Source: Helicostylum pulchrum
Taxonomy: Eukaryota; Mucoromycota; Mucoromycetes; Mucorales; Mucoraceae
Reading direction: 5' to 3'
Assembly: GCA_025677825.1 (NCBI GenBank)
Contig: JAIXMO010000011.1
Span: 345,001-409,000, forward strand
DNA: 64,000 nt
Positions 1 to 10,584 of this stretch are shown here, one piece after another. The first letter of the stretch is position 1. The number at the start of each line of letters is the position of its first letter. A model generated the notes under the pieces. It saw only the letters and a program-made list of their open reading frames with translations. It made no database searches and was not told where the DNA came from. The position numbers were made by a program, and so were the translations under genes.

Positions 1-251
1 ACTTTCAAAGATCAGTCCAGTAAACCATCCTCACAGAAAAAAAAAATAACATGTTATGGTAAGTAAAATAAATATTTTATAAATATGAATAAAAAGAAAG
101 GTTTTTCTTTTGTGTGTGTATATGTGTGTATATGTGTATTTATATTTATAATATGTTAGAAAGAAAGGGAATATAGACGGGGGAGAGGGGAGGGGAGGGG
201 GGGTGGGTGTTGATAAAATATAAATAAATAGCAACAACCAATTTTTTTTTT

Positions 252-1285
252 CTATTCTTCTTCATTTGTAGTTTCCAAACCGTTATTACTGTTTAAAGAC
301 CCTCTTCCTAATCGATGCACTCTCAAATGACGTCTCATATTACTCTGTACACTAAAATGCCTGCCACAGCCAGGCTCTGTGCATACAAAGGGTTTTTCAC
401 CCGTATGAGAGTATGTATGAATACGTAATGACGAAGGTCTTGAGAACTTTTTATAGCAATAAGGACAAACGTAACGTCCTGAGGTATCTGCACTTATTTG
501 TGTACTTGTGTTACTATTATTTTCAAACTGTTCAAAAAAATTGCCGTTTAATTTAGTTGCTACTGCTGGTGGAGGTTGAGGAGAAGATGAAGATTGCGGT
601 ATTAATGATGGTTCTTTAGGACTGTATGATTGTGCTCGAATGACGGTGGTGTTGGTGGGTGGTGCATGATGGGGTGAAGGGCTCAACATAAAATCTACTG
701 TATTGGCTGATACGGTTCGTCTATGAGATGATACATGTCTACGGGTCGTGGTTGTAGATGGTGGAGTGTTAAGAGATGATATTGGTGGTAATGTGAATTC
801 CGAAACGGATCTACCATGACCAGCAAACGATGGTTTTCGTCTATTGTGTGAGGATGAAGAAGAAGAAGGGAACTTTGTCGTGGGTCTATCATTTGGCAAC
901 ATCCAACTAGGTGTCTTTTCAGTAGTTGAAAATGGTATTCCATTATAGGGTTCTTGTTGTAGTTGTTGTTGATGCTGGTGCATTGTAGGTGGCACGATCA
1001 CCATATCCTCTGGTGCTTGAAGTGATAGGCTCTGAAGGTCTACAGGGAGACTACTTACACTTCTAGAAGCTCTATGTCCATACTGTCTTTTATGAGTCGT
1101 AACTACTGGTGTATCTATAGGGGGTATAACGGGATCTTTTTTTTTTTTTTTTTTGATAAAATATTATTATTAATACATGGTTTCTTTTTTTTTCTTTTTT
1201 ATTCTTTCTGTTCCTTACCAGGAGCTTCTTGCAGAAGAAATTGAATAGATGGCAAAATTGGTTTATTCATTTGTAATTGTGACAT
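252..1285 (-). CDS. C2H2 zinc-finger transcription factor
   Basis: Two exons (1219-1285, then 252-1135) join in phase to give about 316 residues. The start ATG at 1285 is followed by a clean GTAAGG donor. The acceptor lies after a long T-tract. Two tandem C2H2 fingers sit near the C-terminus (about residues 244-296), joined by a canonical HTGEKPF linker; the second finger contains CTEPGCGRHF. The rest is disordered, with Ser/Pro/His/Gln-rich stretches and RS-rich patches that could be phosphorylation sites. Such proteins normally act as sequence-specific nuclear DNA-binding regulators. The target is unknown and no closer family name is justified. The gene call is firm; the exact start is inferred. 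Confidence 0.85.
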
Positions 1286-2850
1286 TGACTAAAGAAAGAA
1301 TAAGAACAAGATTGTTTTACTACAGGAAAATAATAATAAGGGAAAATAAGAAAGAGAGAGAGAAAAAAAGAAAAAAAAAATAGTAGGAGAAAAAATATAT
1401 AAGAAAAAAAAGCAGCCGCTGTTTAAATTAAAATGACTTTCTTTCATTTTTTAAAAGATCGACAGTTTGTTACAGGCTAACGGGAAATTATACAAATATG
1501 TACTCTTCCTTTTCATTAAAATAATGCTATGGCATTATCAATCCAAAACCCGGAAGCCTCTTTCGAAATTTTCTTCTTTTTTTTTGTTGGAGGGGGGGTC
1601 TCATTTGTATTTAGTAGATCTGTAGGTTTAAATAAAATACATAAGCTTGAAGAAAGCTTTTAATTGAGCCAATCGGATTATTAGGAACACCTTTCGGCTT
1701 TCTTTTTTGTGCACACTTTTCCATTCAAATCGTTCGACGCCCTGAAACCAAAAAAGAATTGTTCCTATTTCTGTCGATCACCGTCTTGTATTCACAATAG
1801 AAAAAAAAAAAATTGCAACTCGCAACAAAAAAATTATGATTGGCAAAAAAACTCTTCTTGTTGTAACTTACCTAGATTTTATCTTGATTTTATCGAAATT
1901 GTGATATGACGAGCATGAAAGTTGTATGTAAAAATCGGCATCTTAAGTTAACTAGTTGACTTTTTTAATATTTAATTTTTATACTTTTTATTACTTGTAT
2001 ATATTCATTAAAAAGTGTACCGAGGTAATATATATGAGTTGTTGTCGAGAAAAGTATTTAAATACGTGTATATGCACTTGAAATCTGAAGTGTAAAGGCG
2101 CACGTACGATAAGTCCAGATCCCGATTTTTATTTTCTGATCAATAACCGAAAATTTTACCTAGTTTTTCTTTATTGCAACAGCAACAGTGGATACAAAAA
2201 TAGGCGAAACTAAGAATATAACAACTTCTTGAGACAAAAAGATTACCTACGTAACTGATCACGCTTATATATGTGATTAATCTTAAACATTCCAAGTCTT
2301 GCGCACGTGCGCACACGCAACAATAACATTGACCGCCTTATCACGTATTTGATTTTGACGAATTGTTCTTATCTTGCCGAGAAAGAAACTGGCAGAGCGC
2401 AATCATATATCGTAATAGGTAGTTTCAGTCATAACGCAAATAATCTGGAAGACGAAAAAGAAATGGTTCTTTCATTTTTATAACTCTTATAAATACACTA
2501 AAATATATATTTGCTCGTATTTTGTAATCCTCTGATATACATATCAAGTTAGTAAAATAGGGGGACACGTGTAGCACTAAACTAGACTTCAGATGTCGTA
2601 ATATCCGAAGAAAACAAGATACATATTCTCAAACAACTAATAAAAAAAAATATCACTTTGCTTGGATAAAATACTTTTTTTTTATTATTACTGAAATAGT
2701 TGGCAGGTAAATAATAATAAAAATTTATCTCACAAAAGTATATTATAGAAGAACTTGAACATATTTGAAAACAAAAAAAGGGGAAGCACACCGATTTAGC
2801 ATTTCATGTATTCCATCTTCAATAAACTCTATTCAAAAAAAGGGACAACG
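1286..2850. other. Intergenic region upstream of the C2H2 gene
   Basis: AT-rich DNA with no supported gene. The open frames here are short, low-complexity and lack splice context. The stretch next to the C2H2 gene presumably holds its promoter. No clear TATA box or RNA gene was seen. Confidence 0.6.
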
Positions 2851-2879
2851 ATTACGTACAATTCGCTGTAGACAAACTA

Positions 2880-3001
2880 AGCGCTTTAGGTGTACTTTGA
2901 CCCTCAAATAGTCCTTGGAGTTCTTCTATAATATGGCTTATACAACCTCTGATTGACGTAAAAAAGCTGAAGCCCATATATATTATCTATACAAAATTCT
3001 A

Positions 3002-3051
<50 letters not shown>

Positions 3052-3142
3052 ACAAACACTTTATAATGCTAATGCCCAAAATCCAATTGAATGCGAATAC
3101 AATTTGTATTAATAACCCTTTGAAAAGATTTGCTTTAGCCAT
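2880..3142 (-). pseudogene. Possible relic of an acyltransferase N-terminus
   Basis: On the minus strand an ATG at 3142 opens a hydrophobic segment including QIVFAFNWILGI. After a long T-tract ending in TTGTAG, a second segment reads IYGLQLFYVNQRLYKPYY before a stop. The hydrophobic pattern and the short block after it resemble the N-terminal membrane part of fungal 1-acyl-glycerol-3-phosphate acyltransferases. No catalytic HX4D motif follows and the donor site is poor. This is at best a truncated relic, and the family assignment is a guess from pattern. Confidence 0.25.
3001..3048. repeat. Long poly-A tract
   Basis: An essentially uninterrupted A run of about 46 bases, one of the longest homopolymers in the window. 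It could be a decayed retrotransposon tail or a simple slippage tract. Read on the minus strand it is a T-tract in front of a candidate splice acceptor. Confidence 0.8.
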
Positions 3143-3242
3143 TAAAAGTCTCAATTCAACAGATTTTCATAACATTTTATAACTAGAACAAATAAATACT
3201 TAAGAGAGGGATAATTTTATTATATGTAAAAAAAAAAAACTT

Positions 3243-4682
3243 TCAATCTTCGTCTCCAAAAACCTCTCGGGTTCTTTTTCCTGATTTTGAAGGAGATAAT
3301 AAAATTCTTGCTGGTACGATGGTGGGGTTTGGTGAGCGAGGGGGGCTTCTGACCAAAGGACACGAAATATGACACAGAGCATATTTGTTTTCTTGCTTCG
3401 CGTTTGCTAATCTTATAATATTACTCTTGTTCACCAGATCAGCTTTCCATCTATATAGATTTATTATACTTTTTCTTAAATCTTCTAGCTCCAACAAAGA
3501 CTCGATCAAAGAGAATTTACCAACTTCATGACTGATGAATCTTCCTTCAAACTTAATCAATTGAGCAATGTATCCATGAGTACCAGCAAAATCCATATAA
3601 GTAACACTAATAGTATCATCATTTGAAAGCAGGTGTATTTCGTTCAGAATGCATGCATTTGTTCTCATGTTCTTGCTCTGCTGGTTTGTTAAAGTGGAGA
3701 AAGACGCATCGTGTTTCTTAAATTTTAGAGAGCATATTTCGCTCATCTTGTTGTGTTTGTTTATTATAATCAAATCTAAACGCCATCCAAAGCTGACTTC
3801 TTCATTATTTATAATTTGCATACGCCTGGTGGAGGAGCAAACAGATTCGCCATCCTTGGCACCAAGTTCAGTATTGGTAAACATAAAATCCAGAACACGC
3901 TCGAAATGTCTAAGGTAACTATTCTCTGATACAGTATCGTTGTCAACAAATGAGGAGGTAGCCATCACAATACTTTTAACAATACAGAGTATCAAATAAT
4001 GGTCACTTTTTTTGTTTTTTCGAGAGACTGTTCATCATCAAGGTAGCCAAGAATATTATCAGTGCAGCCGTTATATTTGAACTTTTCCAAGGCCACAAAC
4101 AGATTATCTATCAAGTGCTTTATATTATCATCCAAGTTGCTTCGAAATGTAGCCTTATTGGCAGAGCAGATACTTGTAATGTTACTCCAGTCTTCAGCTT
4201 GTAAAACCTCTTTATAATGGTTCTGGAAATTTTGCGACAACAAACAGATGCACTTGGATTTATTGAGTTTTTTTTATTTCAACAAGCTCGGTATCACTCA
4301 ATTTATCACGTACAACAGAAGAGGTAGACCATTGTGTAGTAGATTCCGTAGAGGTAGTAGATGTAGATGTAGCAGGTGTATCAGTTACAAACAACGCCGC
4401 AGAACATTGGCTTATACTTGTAGAAACTCTAATGGTTGATAGTATAGCTTCGTGCGCAGCAATTCGAGTTGCTTTACTTATGGCATATATTCTTTTAAAT
4501 GAGTCACTTACAGTGGTCGGGACGTCTTGTATCTTCCAACCTGGTCTTAAGGCCATAATCAATTCATTATAGCTAGATACCCACACTATATGCAGTCCTA
4601 ACGCAGAAGAAACCTCGATGTTGTTACTGAGTGCTTGTACTTCATTGTATCTCTCTTGTATAAAGTGTTTAAAAGATGGTAA
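3243..4682 (-). pseudogene. Frameshifted conserved fungal hypothetical with nuclease-like signature
   Basis: Three minus-strand open blocks (about 4260-4680, 3992-4250 and 3243-3995) read as one protein if two single-base shifts are allowed, one in an A8 run near 4266 and one in an A7 run near 4010. The C-terminal block has the order GESVC, GWRLDLII, then ICSLKFKK, resembling a family that is common in mucoralean genomes. The pattern D...(x)xK recalls the PD-(D/E)XK nuclease core, but the position where an acidic residue is expected is Lys (KFK), which would be inactivating. A basic tail (KSGKRTR) could be nuclear targeting. The upstream side stops abruptly at about 4682, where a retroelement relic begins. 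No function is assigned; the nuclease link is inference. ATG at about 3965 is an alternative start for the last block alone. Confidence 0.55.
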
Positions 4683-5525
4683 CGTTATTTATTATAGATG
4701 TAGACACGCCAAACTCAGTCCTTACCACTGAACGATTTTCCGGATGAATACGATCGTAAACTTTTTCTTGATAAAGGAGGAGAGCTATTGATTTTTAGGA
4801 AATAGCAGTTCGGAGAGGAACCTCATGTTCGGCGATAAATCTACCTGGCATGAATCTTGCTTGTTGAATGCTAATAATTTTAGATAAGTGAGGCATCAGC
4901 CTAGTATTGACCAATCTTGTGAATATCTTAGCATCGGTGTTTATTAATTATATCGGGCGCCAGTTTCAAAAGTTAGTGAGGTCTCCTTTTTTTGGGAGAA
5001 GGAACATACAAGTAGAGGACCAACTTACAGGGAATATAGCTAATGTTAGAGCATCGTCGAAGACGGAAGTTAATACAGATGCTACCTAGGATATAGATAA
5101 TAAAAGAGAAATAAATTCGTACGATAAACCATCCATACCTGGGCTGCTTTTAGTGGGGGCACGGTAAGCACCCTCCCGTATATTGTTGATAAGAAAGTCT
5201 TTAGTTACAGATTGATGTTTCGGTACCGGGATGCGATCAGTTAAGTGTATGATCTGAAGAAGGACAGATATGGATGTTGCATCGACTAGTTGTTGCCCAA
5301 AAGGACAGGCTATAAAAACAAAGACTTTTAAATAGTCTACAGTTTTTTCCTAGTTTTGAAACATTTCATGAAAATAAATGAGTTAACAAATGTTTTGGTT
5401 CTATCGGAACTACTTCTGTTCTACATAACCGCCATTATTATTTACGTCAAGGTTTAGAGACAAGTTTTTCTTGCAATCCTGACAAGCCCCTATGTCAAAC
5501 GTGCTCTCACTTGTGTCTGATTATA
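4683..5525 (-). mobile_element. Non-LTR retrotransposon reverse-transcriptase relic
   Basis: One minus-strand frame carries the conserved order of a LINE-type reverse transcriptase: SSPGMDGLSYEF, then LPKKGDL, NWRPI, LINTDAKIFTRL, HLSKIISIQQ, and FMPGRFI. At least eight in-frame stop codons interrupt it, so it is dead. The fragment ends at 4683, before the catalytic (F/Y)xDD block, and is followed directly by the hypothetical gene in another frame. Loss of the 3' part is unusual, because LINE insertions normally lose the 5' end. The N-terminal part of the fragment includes a CQDCKK motif. Endonuclease and RNase H regions were not seen. Confidence 0.8.
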
Positions 5526-6340
5526 GTTGAGAAGGAAAATATAATTCAGTAACATTTATTATCATATTTGCTATTGTTCATGTTATGGATACCAAATAAA
5601 TATGTGTGTGTGTAAACATAGCGTTCTGTATAACTTATATCTTCACCGGAACCTATTGTATGAATAACCAAAAACTCTCTACTCCTGCTTGATGGTTTTA
5701 TCTTTAAAAATAAAAAATAAGCTGCCTCACTCTTTTAAGCTGCCTCATTCTTTTTCTTAAGCTGCCTCACTCTTTTTTTAAATGAAACGTCATTTTTTTT
5801 TTGTGGCACCAAACCTCGAAAAAATACATTTTCTTTTCTAAGCTTGCGCACCTACTTTTTTTCCGATTCCAAAGTACTTGAAATAATGTGGGAATCCAGC
5901 CCGCGGCCTCTGTCAATGTTGGTAACGAACCTAAGTCTATGCCCCTAATGAAACTGTAGTTAGTGGCCTCCGCGATCGGTTTACTACAAGAGTAGCGTAG
6001 TTATTTCATGACTTTACAAGAGAAGCGTAGTTATCTCCAAGGACTTTAACGGGAGAAAGCTATTACAGTTTTGTGGGAAAACAGTAACTGAGTTTGATTT
6101 AAATCGTATTATGGCTTGAACCCCTCGCCGAGTATACCCAATCACTCCGTAAAAGTTATCTGAAGCTAAGCGTCTATACTGCATGATATCCATCGCCTGT
6201 AATCGCAGAAAGTATAATCGGATGATTGTTTTTACCTGACTTAGGCTATTTGACTCTCTCTTTTCATAACACGTACTTCTAAAAATGCTTCCAATAAATA
6301 AATAGTTGCGCAAAAATTAATCAAATTTATTATTTTCATT
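5526..6340. other. Decayed intergenic DNA with short direct repeats
   Basis: No supported gene. It holds three adjacent copies of a unit beginning aagctgcctcactcttt (5719-5779), and two copies of acaagagnagcgtagttat starting exactly 30 bases apart (5986 and 6016). A stretch near 5890-5950 reads on the minus strand like a degenerate B-box region, but no tRNA can be folded from it. A minus-strand open frame of 99 codons at 6014-6313 has no recognisable family. Confidence 0.5.
5719..5779. repeat. Three-copy tandem repeat, about 20-bp unit
   Basis: Three imperfect head-to-tail copies of aagctgcctcactcttt starting at 5719, 5737 and 5759. They differ mainly in T-tract length and one C/T change. 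The block lies in non-coding DNA and looks like a young minisatellite. Confidence 0.85.
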
Positions 6341-6344
6341 ATTA

Positions 6345-6612
6345 TGTCGTGACACGTACGTAAAAAAAATATTATGTGTGTTTTTAGCAGCCATCAATCG
6401 CGATCCCATAGGGTATTACAAGAGTCACACTTGCGTACAGCATAGAGTTTACGCGTTGATCCAGCAGTTGAAAGATGATTTAAGTCTTGTTCTTTACAGT
6501 TGTTACATATTTGCCTAACAAGTTGAATATTCATCCAGAAGCTCTACTCGTACTATATGCATCCTCCGTATCTAAATCTTGTATTAATGCTTTAGCCTTG
6601 CGCGAGGAGTAA
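6345..6612 (-). pseudogene. Fanzor/TnpB-like nuclease C-terminus (relic)
   Basis: Minus-strand translation gives KALIQDLDTEDAYSTSRASG, then after a one-base shift RQICNNCKEQD...RKCDSCNTLWDRD, then after another shift xAAKN. This is the hallmark order of TnpB/Fanzor proteins: a zinc ribbon with two CxxC pairs, directly followed by the RuvC-III motif W-x-R-D-x-N-A-A-x-N. Fanzors are eukaryotic RNA-guided nucleases of transposon origin, known from fungi and other eukaryotes. Only the last roughly 80 residues are recognisable. The catalytic Asp is present (WDRD), but a TGA and at least two frameshifts make the copy non-functional. RuvC-I/II regions could not be identified upstream to 8 kb, and no guide-RNA end was located. 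The family call rests on motif order only. Confidence 0.5.
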
Positions 6613-8120
6613 CTAAGACTTCACAACAGTTTTTCTTTTTCTTCTTCCTTTTATTATATTTTATATAGACAATATCGTCCCCACTTTCCTCTCGAGTTTA
6701 TTTTTTCTTACTTTTCCAAAAAATAATAAATAATAATAATTTTACTAAATAGGACGAGCAATTAGAAAAAAAAAGTAACCCGTGGAAGAGGAATCCAAAA
6801 GTATAATACTCTCTTTTCTTTGTGTGCATGTAAGAATTTTGACAGGACGTCGTGCTCAGTTGTCAAATATATAGGGAAAAAAGTCAGCTATATTGATTAT
6901 AAAAAAACGTGTCGAATTATATAGAAATTGTACTCGTTTGCTACGACATGTGGGCCAAAAAGGATCTACACTTGTAACTGATTTTTCGGGAAGAAAAATA
7001 AAATAATAACGAATATATATAAGCTTCCGGTGTACTTGTGGTCAGTAAAAGTCTCTCTTACATGGAGAAGACTAAGCATTCTTTAAATATTAAATGTTTA
7101 CAGTAGTAAGTATACCTTTTTTTTTATTATTTCTTAAAATAACTTTCAAGTGCGTAACTGTGCAGCAAGCATAATTAGTATCACTTTTTTTTTTCAACGG
7201 AGCATAAAGGGTTTGATTTACTTGCCGACACCATGTGTGCCTCGAGGTTCCATAATGCGTTTAATAAACTTTTTTTTTTTTAAGTTTCAGAAAATGTAAA
7301 ATACACTCAAGAAATGTATATGAACATTTATTTAAAGCCTTAGCAGGGGCTTGGTATGTATCTATTTTAACATTCCTTATTGTATGTAACCAGTCAACCC
7401 TTTTAGACACACGCGAAAAAAAAAAAACTGGGAGTTTGAAAAACTAACAATAGAAGTTCGATTTGCACGTTGACATTTTGTAGTACGCCGATTTGAAGAC
7501 AATCAAGCGTTTGGGAAGCAACTTTTTCGTTAGACAGATACAATTGCTACTTTTTAAAAAAAGTTTAATAAACTCTGGATATGTTACTTGGATTTGAAGG
7601 GCTGTAATCACCATGTATATCAAACAAACAAATAGCAATACCTGCCCTGTTATTAATAGACCATTGCATCTATATTTGGGCAAATTTCTACTTGCACTTA
7701 TGCTTTTAGTATTGATTTAATTTAAACTGAAACAGAATGGTTATGATGATCCTTGGGGTTATGATGATCCTTGATGCTTTGGGGAATGGTGTTATCTAGG
7801 CACTAGTAATGTATATGATTTTGTATGTTATAAAACAACGAAACATTTTACCTCAGAAAAAGCTGAGTTGTAAAGAAAACACATGATGGTGTGTGTGCCT
7901 TGCTGCTGTCTTCAATAGCTCTTCCTTTTTTAGGTCGTAACGGTTACATCTTTTTGGTTTTCTTTATAGGTTTGCCCGATGAGTGTTTCCAGACACGTGG
8001 TACGAAGTTTTTTTTTTGTTTAAAGATGTTTAAGCCTCCCCCTTCGACGAAAACCTTCTTTTTTTTTTCACTTTCTTTTCACTTTTTTTTTTAAAAAAAA
8101 CAAACTATACATAACATACC
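6613..8120. other. Intergenic region between the nuclease relic and tropomyosin
   Basis: No supported gene. A minus-strand open frame at 7444-7683 (79 codons, hydrophobic centre) has no family or splice support. A 15-bp unit ttatgatgatccttg is repeated at 7741 and 7760. The last few hundred bases, with pyrimidine-rich tracts around 8030-8095, presumably form the tropomyosin promoter and leader. Confidence 0.5.
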
Positions 8121-8738
8121 ATGGACAAAATTCGTGAGGTGAATAACAAAAAAAAAGCGTTTCTAAAGAAAAAGTATTATTTGCTTATCTATAAAAATAT
8201 ATATATAGAAAATTCAACATATTCGTGCCGAAGCAGACGCAGCAAATGAAAGAGCAGACGAATGTGAAAGAAAATACAAGGAATTAGAACAAGTCCAAAC
8301 CAGTCAAGAACACAAAATCATATCACTTTCTAACCAAGTAACTCAAATGGAAGGAGATTTAGAAACTGCACAAGAAAAGATTGAGCAGTTAAAGGTACTT
8401 GAAGAGTCAGAGGAAGAGCGAAAGAAGGAAAACGAGTCTTCGCAAAGAAAGATTTCTCTTCTTGAACAAGAATTAGAAGCTTCTGAAAAGACTGTTCGAG
8501 AAACAACTAAAAAGTAAGTCTTTTGTATTTTCGTTTCAAAAAAAAAAGCAAACTAAAAAAAAAAAACGTTTATAGTTTCCGTGAAGCCGATGTAAAGGCC
8601 GAATACTTTGAACGTAAGGTCCAACAATTAGAAACAATTAGTGATGACCAAGAAAAGAAGAATGAAGAGTTAAAGGCAAAGATTATTGAATTACAAACTC
8701 AATTAGACGAGTTCAATGATCAATTAAACGACATTTAA
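8121..8738 (+). CDS. Tropomyosin
   Basis: Three exons (8121-8138, 8209-8513, 8576-8738) join in phase to 161 residues, the same length as fission yeast tropomyosin Cdc8. The protein starts MDKIRE and continues with an uninterrupted heptad-repeat coiled coil rich in Glu, Lys and Ala (for example RAEADAANERADECERKYKE), ending LNDI. Tropomyosin dimers polymerise along actin filaments and support actin cables, polarised growth and cytokinesis. The first exon has only 18 coding bases, like the tiny first exon of many fungal tropomyosin genes. The start ATG is fixed by the conserved N-terminus. A J-protein gene follows on the same strand, 157 bases downstream. Confidence 0.95.
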
Positions 8739-8895
8739 AAAAAAGAAACTATCTTTAAACTATTTTTCCCGCGGTCTTTAAATGATACCACGTTTTTTTT
8801 TTTTTTTCTGGAGCACAAAGAGAAAGATTGGCTTCCTTCTCTTTTTCTCTCTCTCTTTTTCTTCCTTTCTTTCTTCTATTTATAAATAATAAAAA

Positions 8896-10382
8896 ATGTC
8901 CAAGTTTGGCACAGACGAAAACCCTATTGATACCTCGTATTACGAGTTACTTTCTATTCCTACCAATGCTGAACCTATTCAGATCAAAAAGGCCTACAGG
9001 TATACACACACAAAAAACATGGGGTTTTTATTGTTGTTGTAATATAAACTAATACTCTCTCTCTTTTTTAACATGTTAAAATAGAAAGCTTGCCATGGTA
9101 AAATAACCAGACATTAACTATTCAAATATTGATCCCGAAATATTTAACCTTTTTTTTTAAAAAATTGTAGATTTACCATCCAGATAAAAACAAGGAACCT
9201 GGTGCTGAAGAAAAGGTAAAAAAAAAAGAAGACCCTTAATTTTTTTTTTTGTGTGTGCACAGTAATTTAATTTTTTTGATAAATAGTTTAAAGAAATTTC
9301 TGAAGCATATCAAGTATTATCTGATCCTCAATTGCGTGCAGCCTATAACAAGTATGGTAAAGACAAGGAACTTGCTCCTGAAGGTGGGTTCGCAGATCCT
9401 CGTGAATACTTTCAACAAATGTTTGGTGGCGATGCTTTTAGAAGTAAGTTCAATAACAATAAAACAAAAGAGTTTATCAAAACTAAATTAAAAAAAAAAA
9501 AAAGGCATTATTGGTGAGTTGGCAGTAGGAGAAATGTTCAGCGAAGCACAACAAGACGAATTAAACTCACCTGCTGCTGCTGCTGTCGAAGGCGAAGATG
9601 CATCCTCTATTGCCGAAAAGAAACACACCGTCAACAAGGAACAAATGGAAAAGATGCAAAAGCAGCAACAAGAACGTGTCGACAAATTAGCAGAGACATT
9701 AAAATCCAAATTATCCATATTTACCGAAAGTGAAGGCGACGAAGAAGCAATAAAGTCCTTCCAAGACCAAATCAAGATGGAGGCTGATAAGTTAAAGATG
9801 GAAAGTTACGGCTTAGAGTTACTTCATTCCATTGGCGGCGTCTATCAATTGAAGGCAAAACACTTTTTAGGTATTAAAGGTGGCGGTATGCCAAGTATCT
9901 TTTTAGGTTTCAAGCAAAAAAAACATATCGTAAAGGAACTTTGGACTACTGTCAAGGTCGCTATGGATGTGCAACAGGCTGCGGAAATGATCTCAAAGGC
10001 TGAAGAAAAGGGTATGGAGGATGCTGAGAAAATGAAATTGGAGGAAGAAGTTACAACAAAGGTATAAAATAATCTAAAAAAACGCTCCGCATGTGAAGCT
10101 AACATGTATTTGACCTAGACTTATAAGGCCTTGTGGCAAACATCCAAGTTTGAGGTAGAGGCCACGTTACGTCAAGTGTGTGATAAAGTACTTCAGGATA
10201 AGGTAAAATAGCAACAAGTCCTTTTTTTCTCTTTCCCTTTTTGCTAACTCTTTTAACGCGGATAATAGGAGGTGGATAGTAAAACTCGTACAAAGAGAGC
10301 AATAGCTTTGAAATGGGTTGGATATATTTACAAGCATACTGAAGCAGATAAATCCAGTATGGAAATCCAAATTAAGGCATAG
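8896..10382 (+). CDS. CAJ1/DJP1-type J-domain co-chaperone
   Basis: Seven exons: 8896-8999, 9085-9097, 9171-9215, 9287-9443, 9505-10061, 10119-10202 and 10269-10382. They join in phase to 357 residues. The J domain spans about residues 13-78 with HPD at 42-44, followed by a GGF/FGG-containing stretch and an extended C-terminal DnaJ-X-type region (about 125-340) with a Lys/Glu-rich coiled-coil part. There is no zinc-finger region, so it is a class II/III J-protein of the Caj1/Djp1 group, which stimulate Hsp70 ATPase in the cytosol and act in import of peroxisomal and other membrane-bound proteins. Exon 2 is a 13-nt microexon. The stop is at 10380-10382, about 200 bases from the convergent dehydrogenase gene. 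Confidence 0.92.
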
Positions 10383-10584
10383 ACTACGTTTTTTTTTCTT
10401 CTTTACTTTTTACTTTCATAATACACCATACTTTTTATAATATATACAAGTTATTCGAACACAAATTCCTTTTATCAAGTGGCGTAATCTTGGCAGTGAC
10501 CATATTCTTTTACATGTGTAAACGTGATTTCACCCCCGAAAGGATTAAAAATCGAAATCAAAAATTTATTAAAACAAAGAAAAC
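10383..10584. terminator. Shared 3' intergenic region of two convergent genes
   Basis: About 200 bases between the stop codons of the J-protein gene (+) and the dehydrogenase gene (-). T-rich and A-rich stretches occur on both strands, as expected for two facing polyadenylation regions. No discrete hexamer can be assigned with certainty. Confidence 0.45.

Noticed and set aside
31..237. Minus-strand low-complexity frame at the window edge
   Set aside because: Tyr/Pro/Thr-rich translation of a GT/GGGA-rich stretch; it is the 3' region of the C2H2 gene.
5885..5960. Possible tRNA or tRNA-derived SINE on the minus strand (B-box-like GGCTGGATTCC)
   Set aside because: The B-box deviates at key positions, no A-box or cloverleaf can be built, and no CCA or repeat ends are seen.
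6014..6313. 99-codon minus-strand open frame
   Set aside because: No domain, start context or splice support; it spans short direct repeats and lies in decayed DNA.
7444..7683. 79-codon frame as the N-terminal part of the Fanzor-like gene
   Set aside because: It shows none of the expected RuvC-I or helical-domain motifs and is separated from the zinc ribbon by about 800 bases full of stops.
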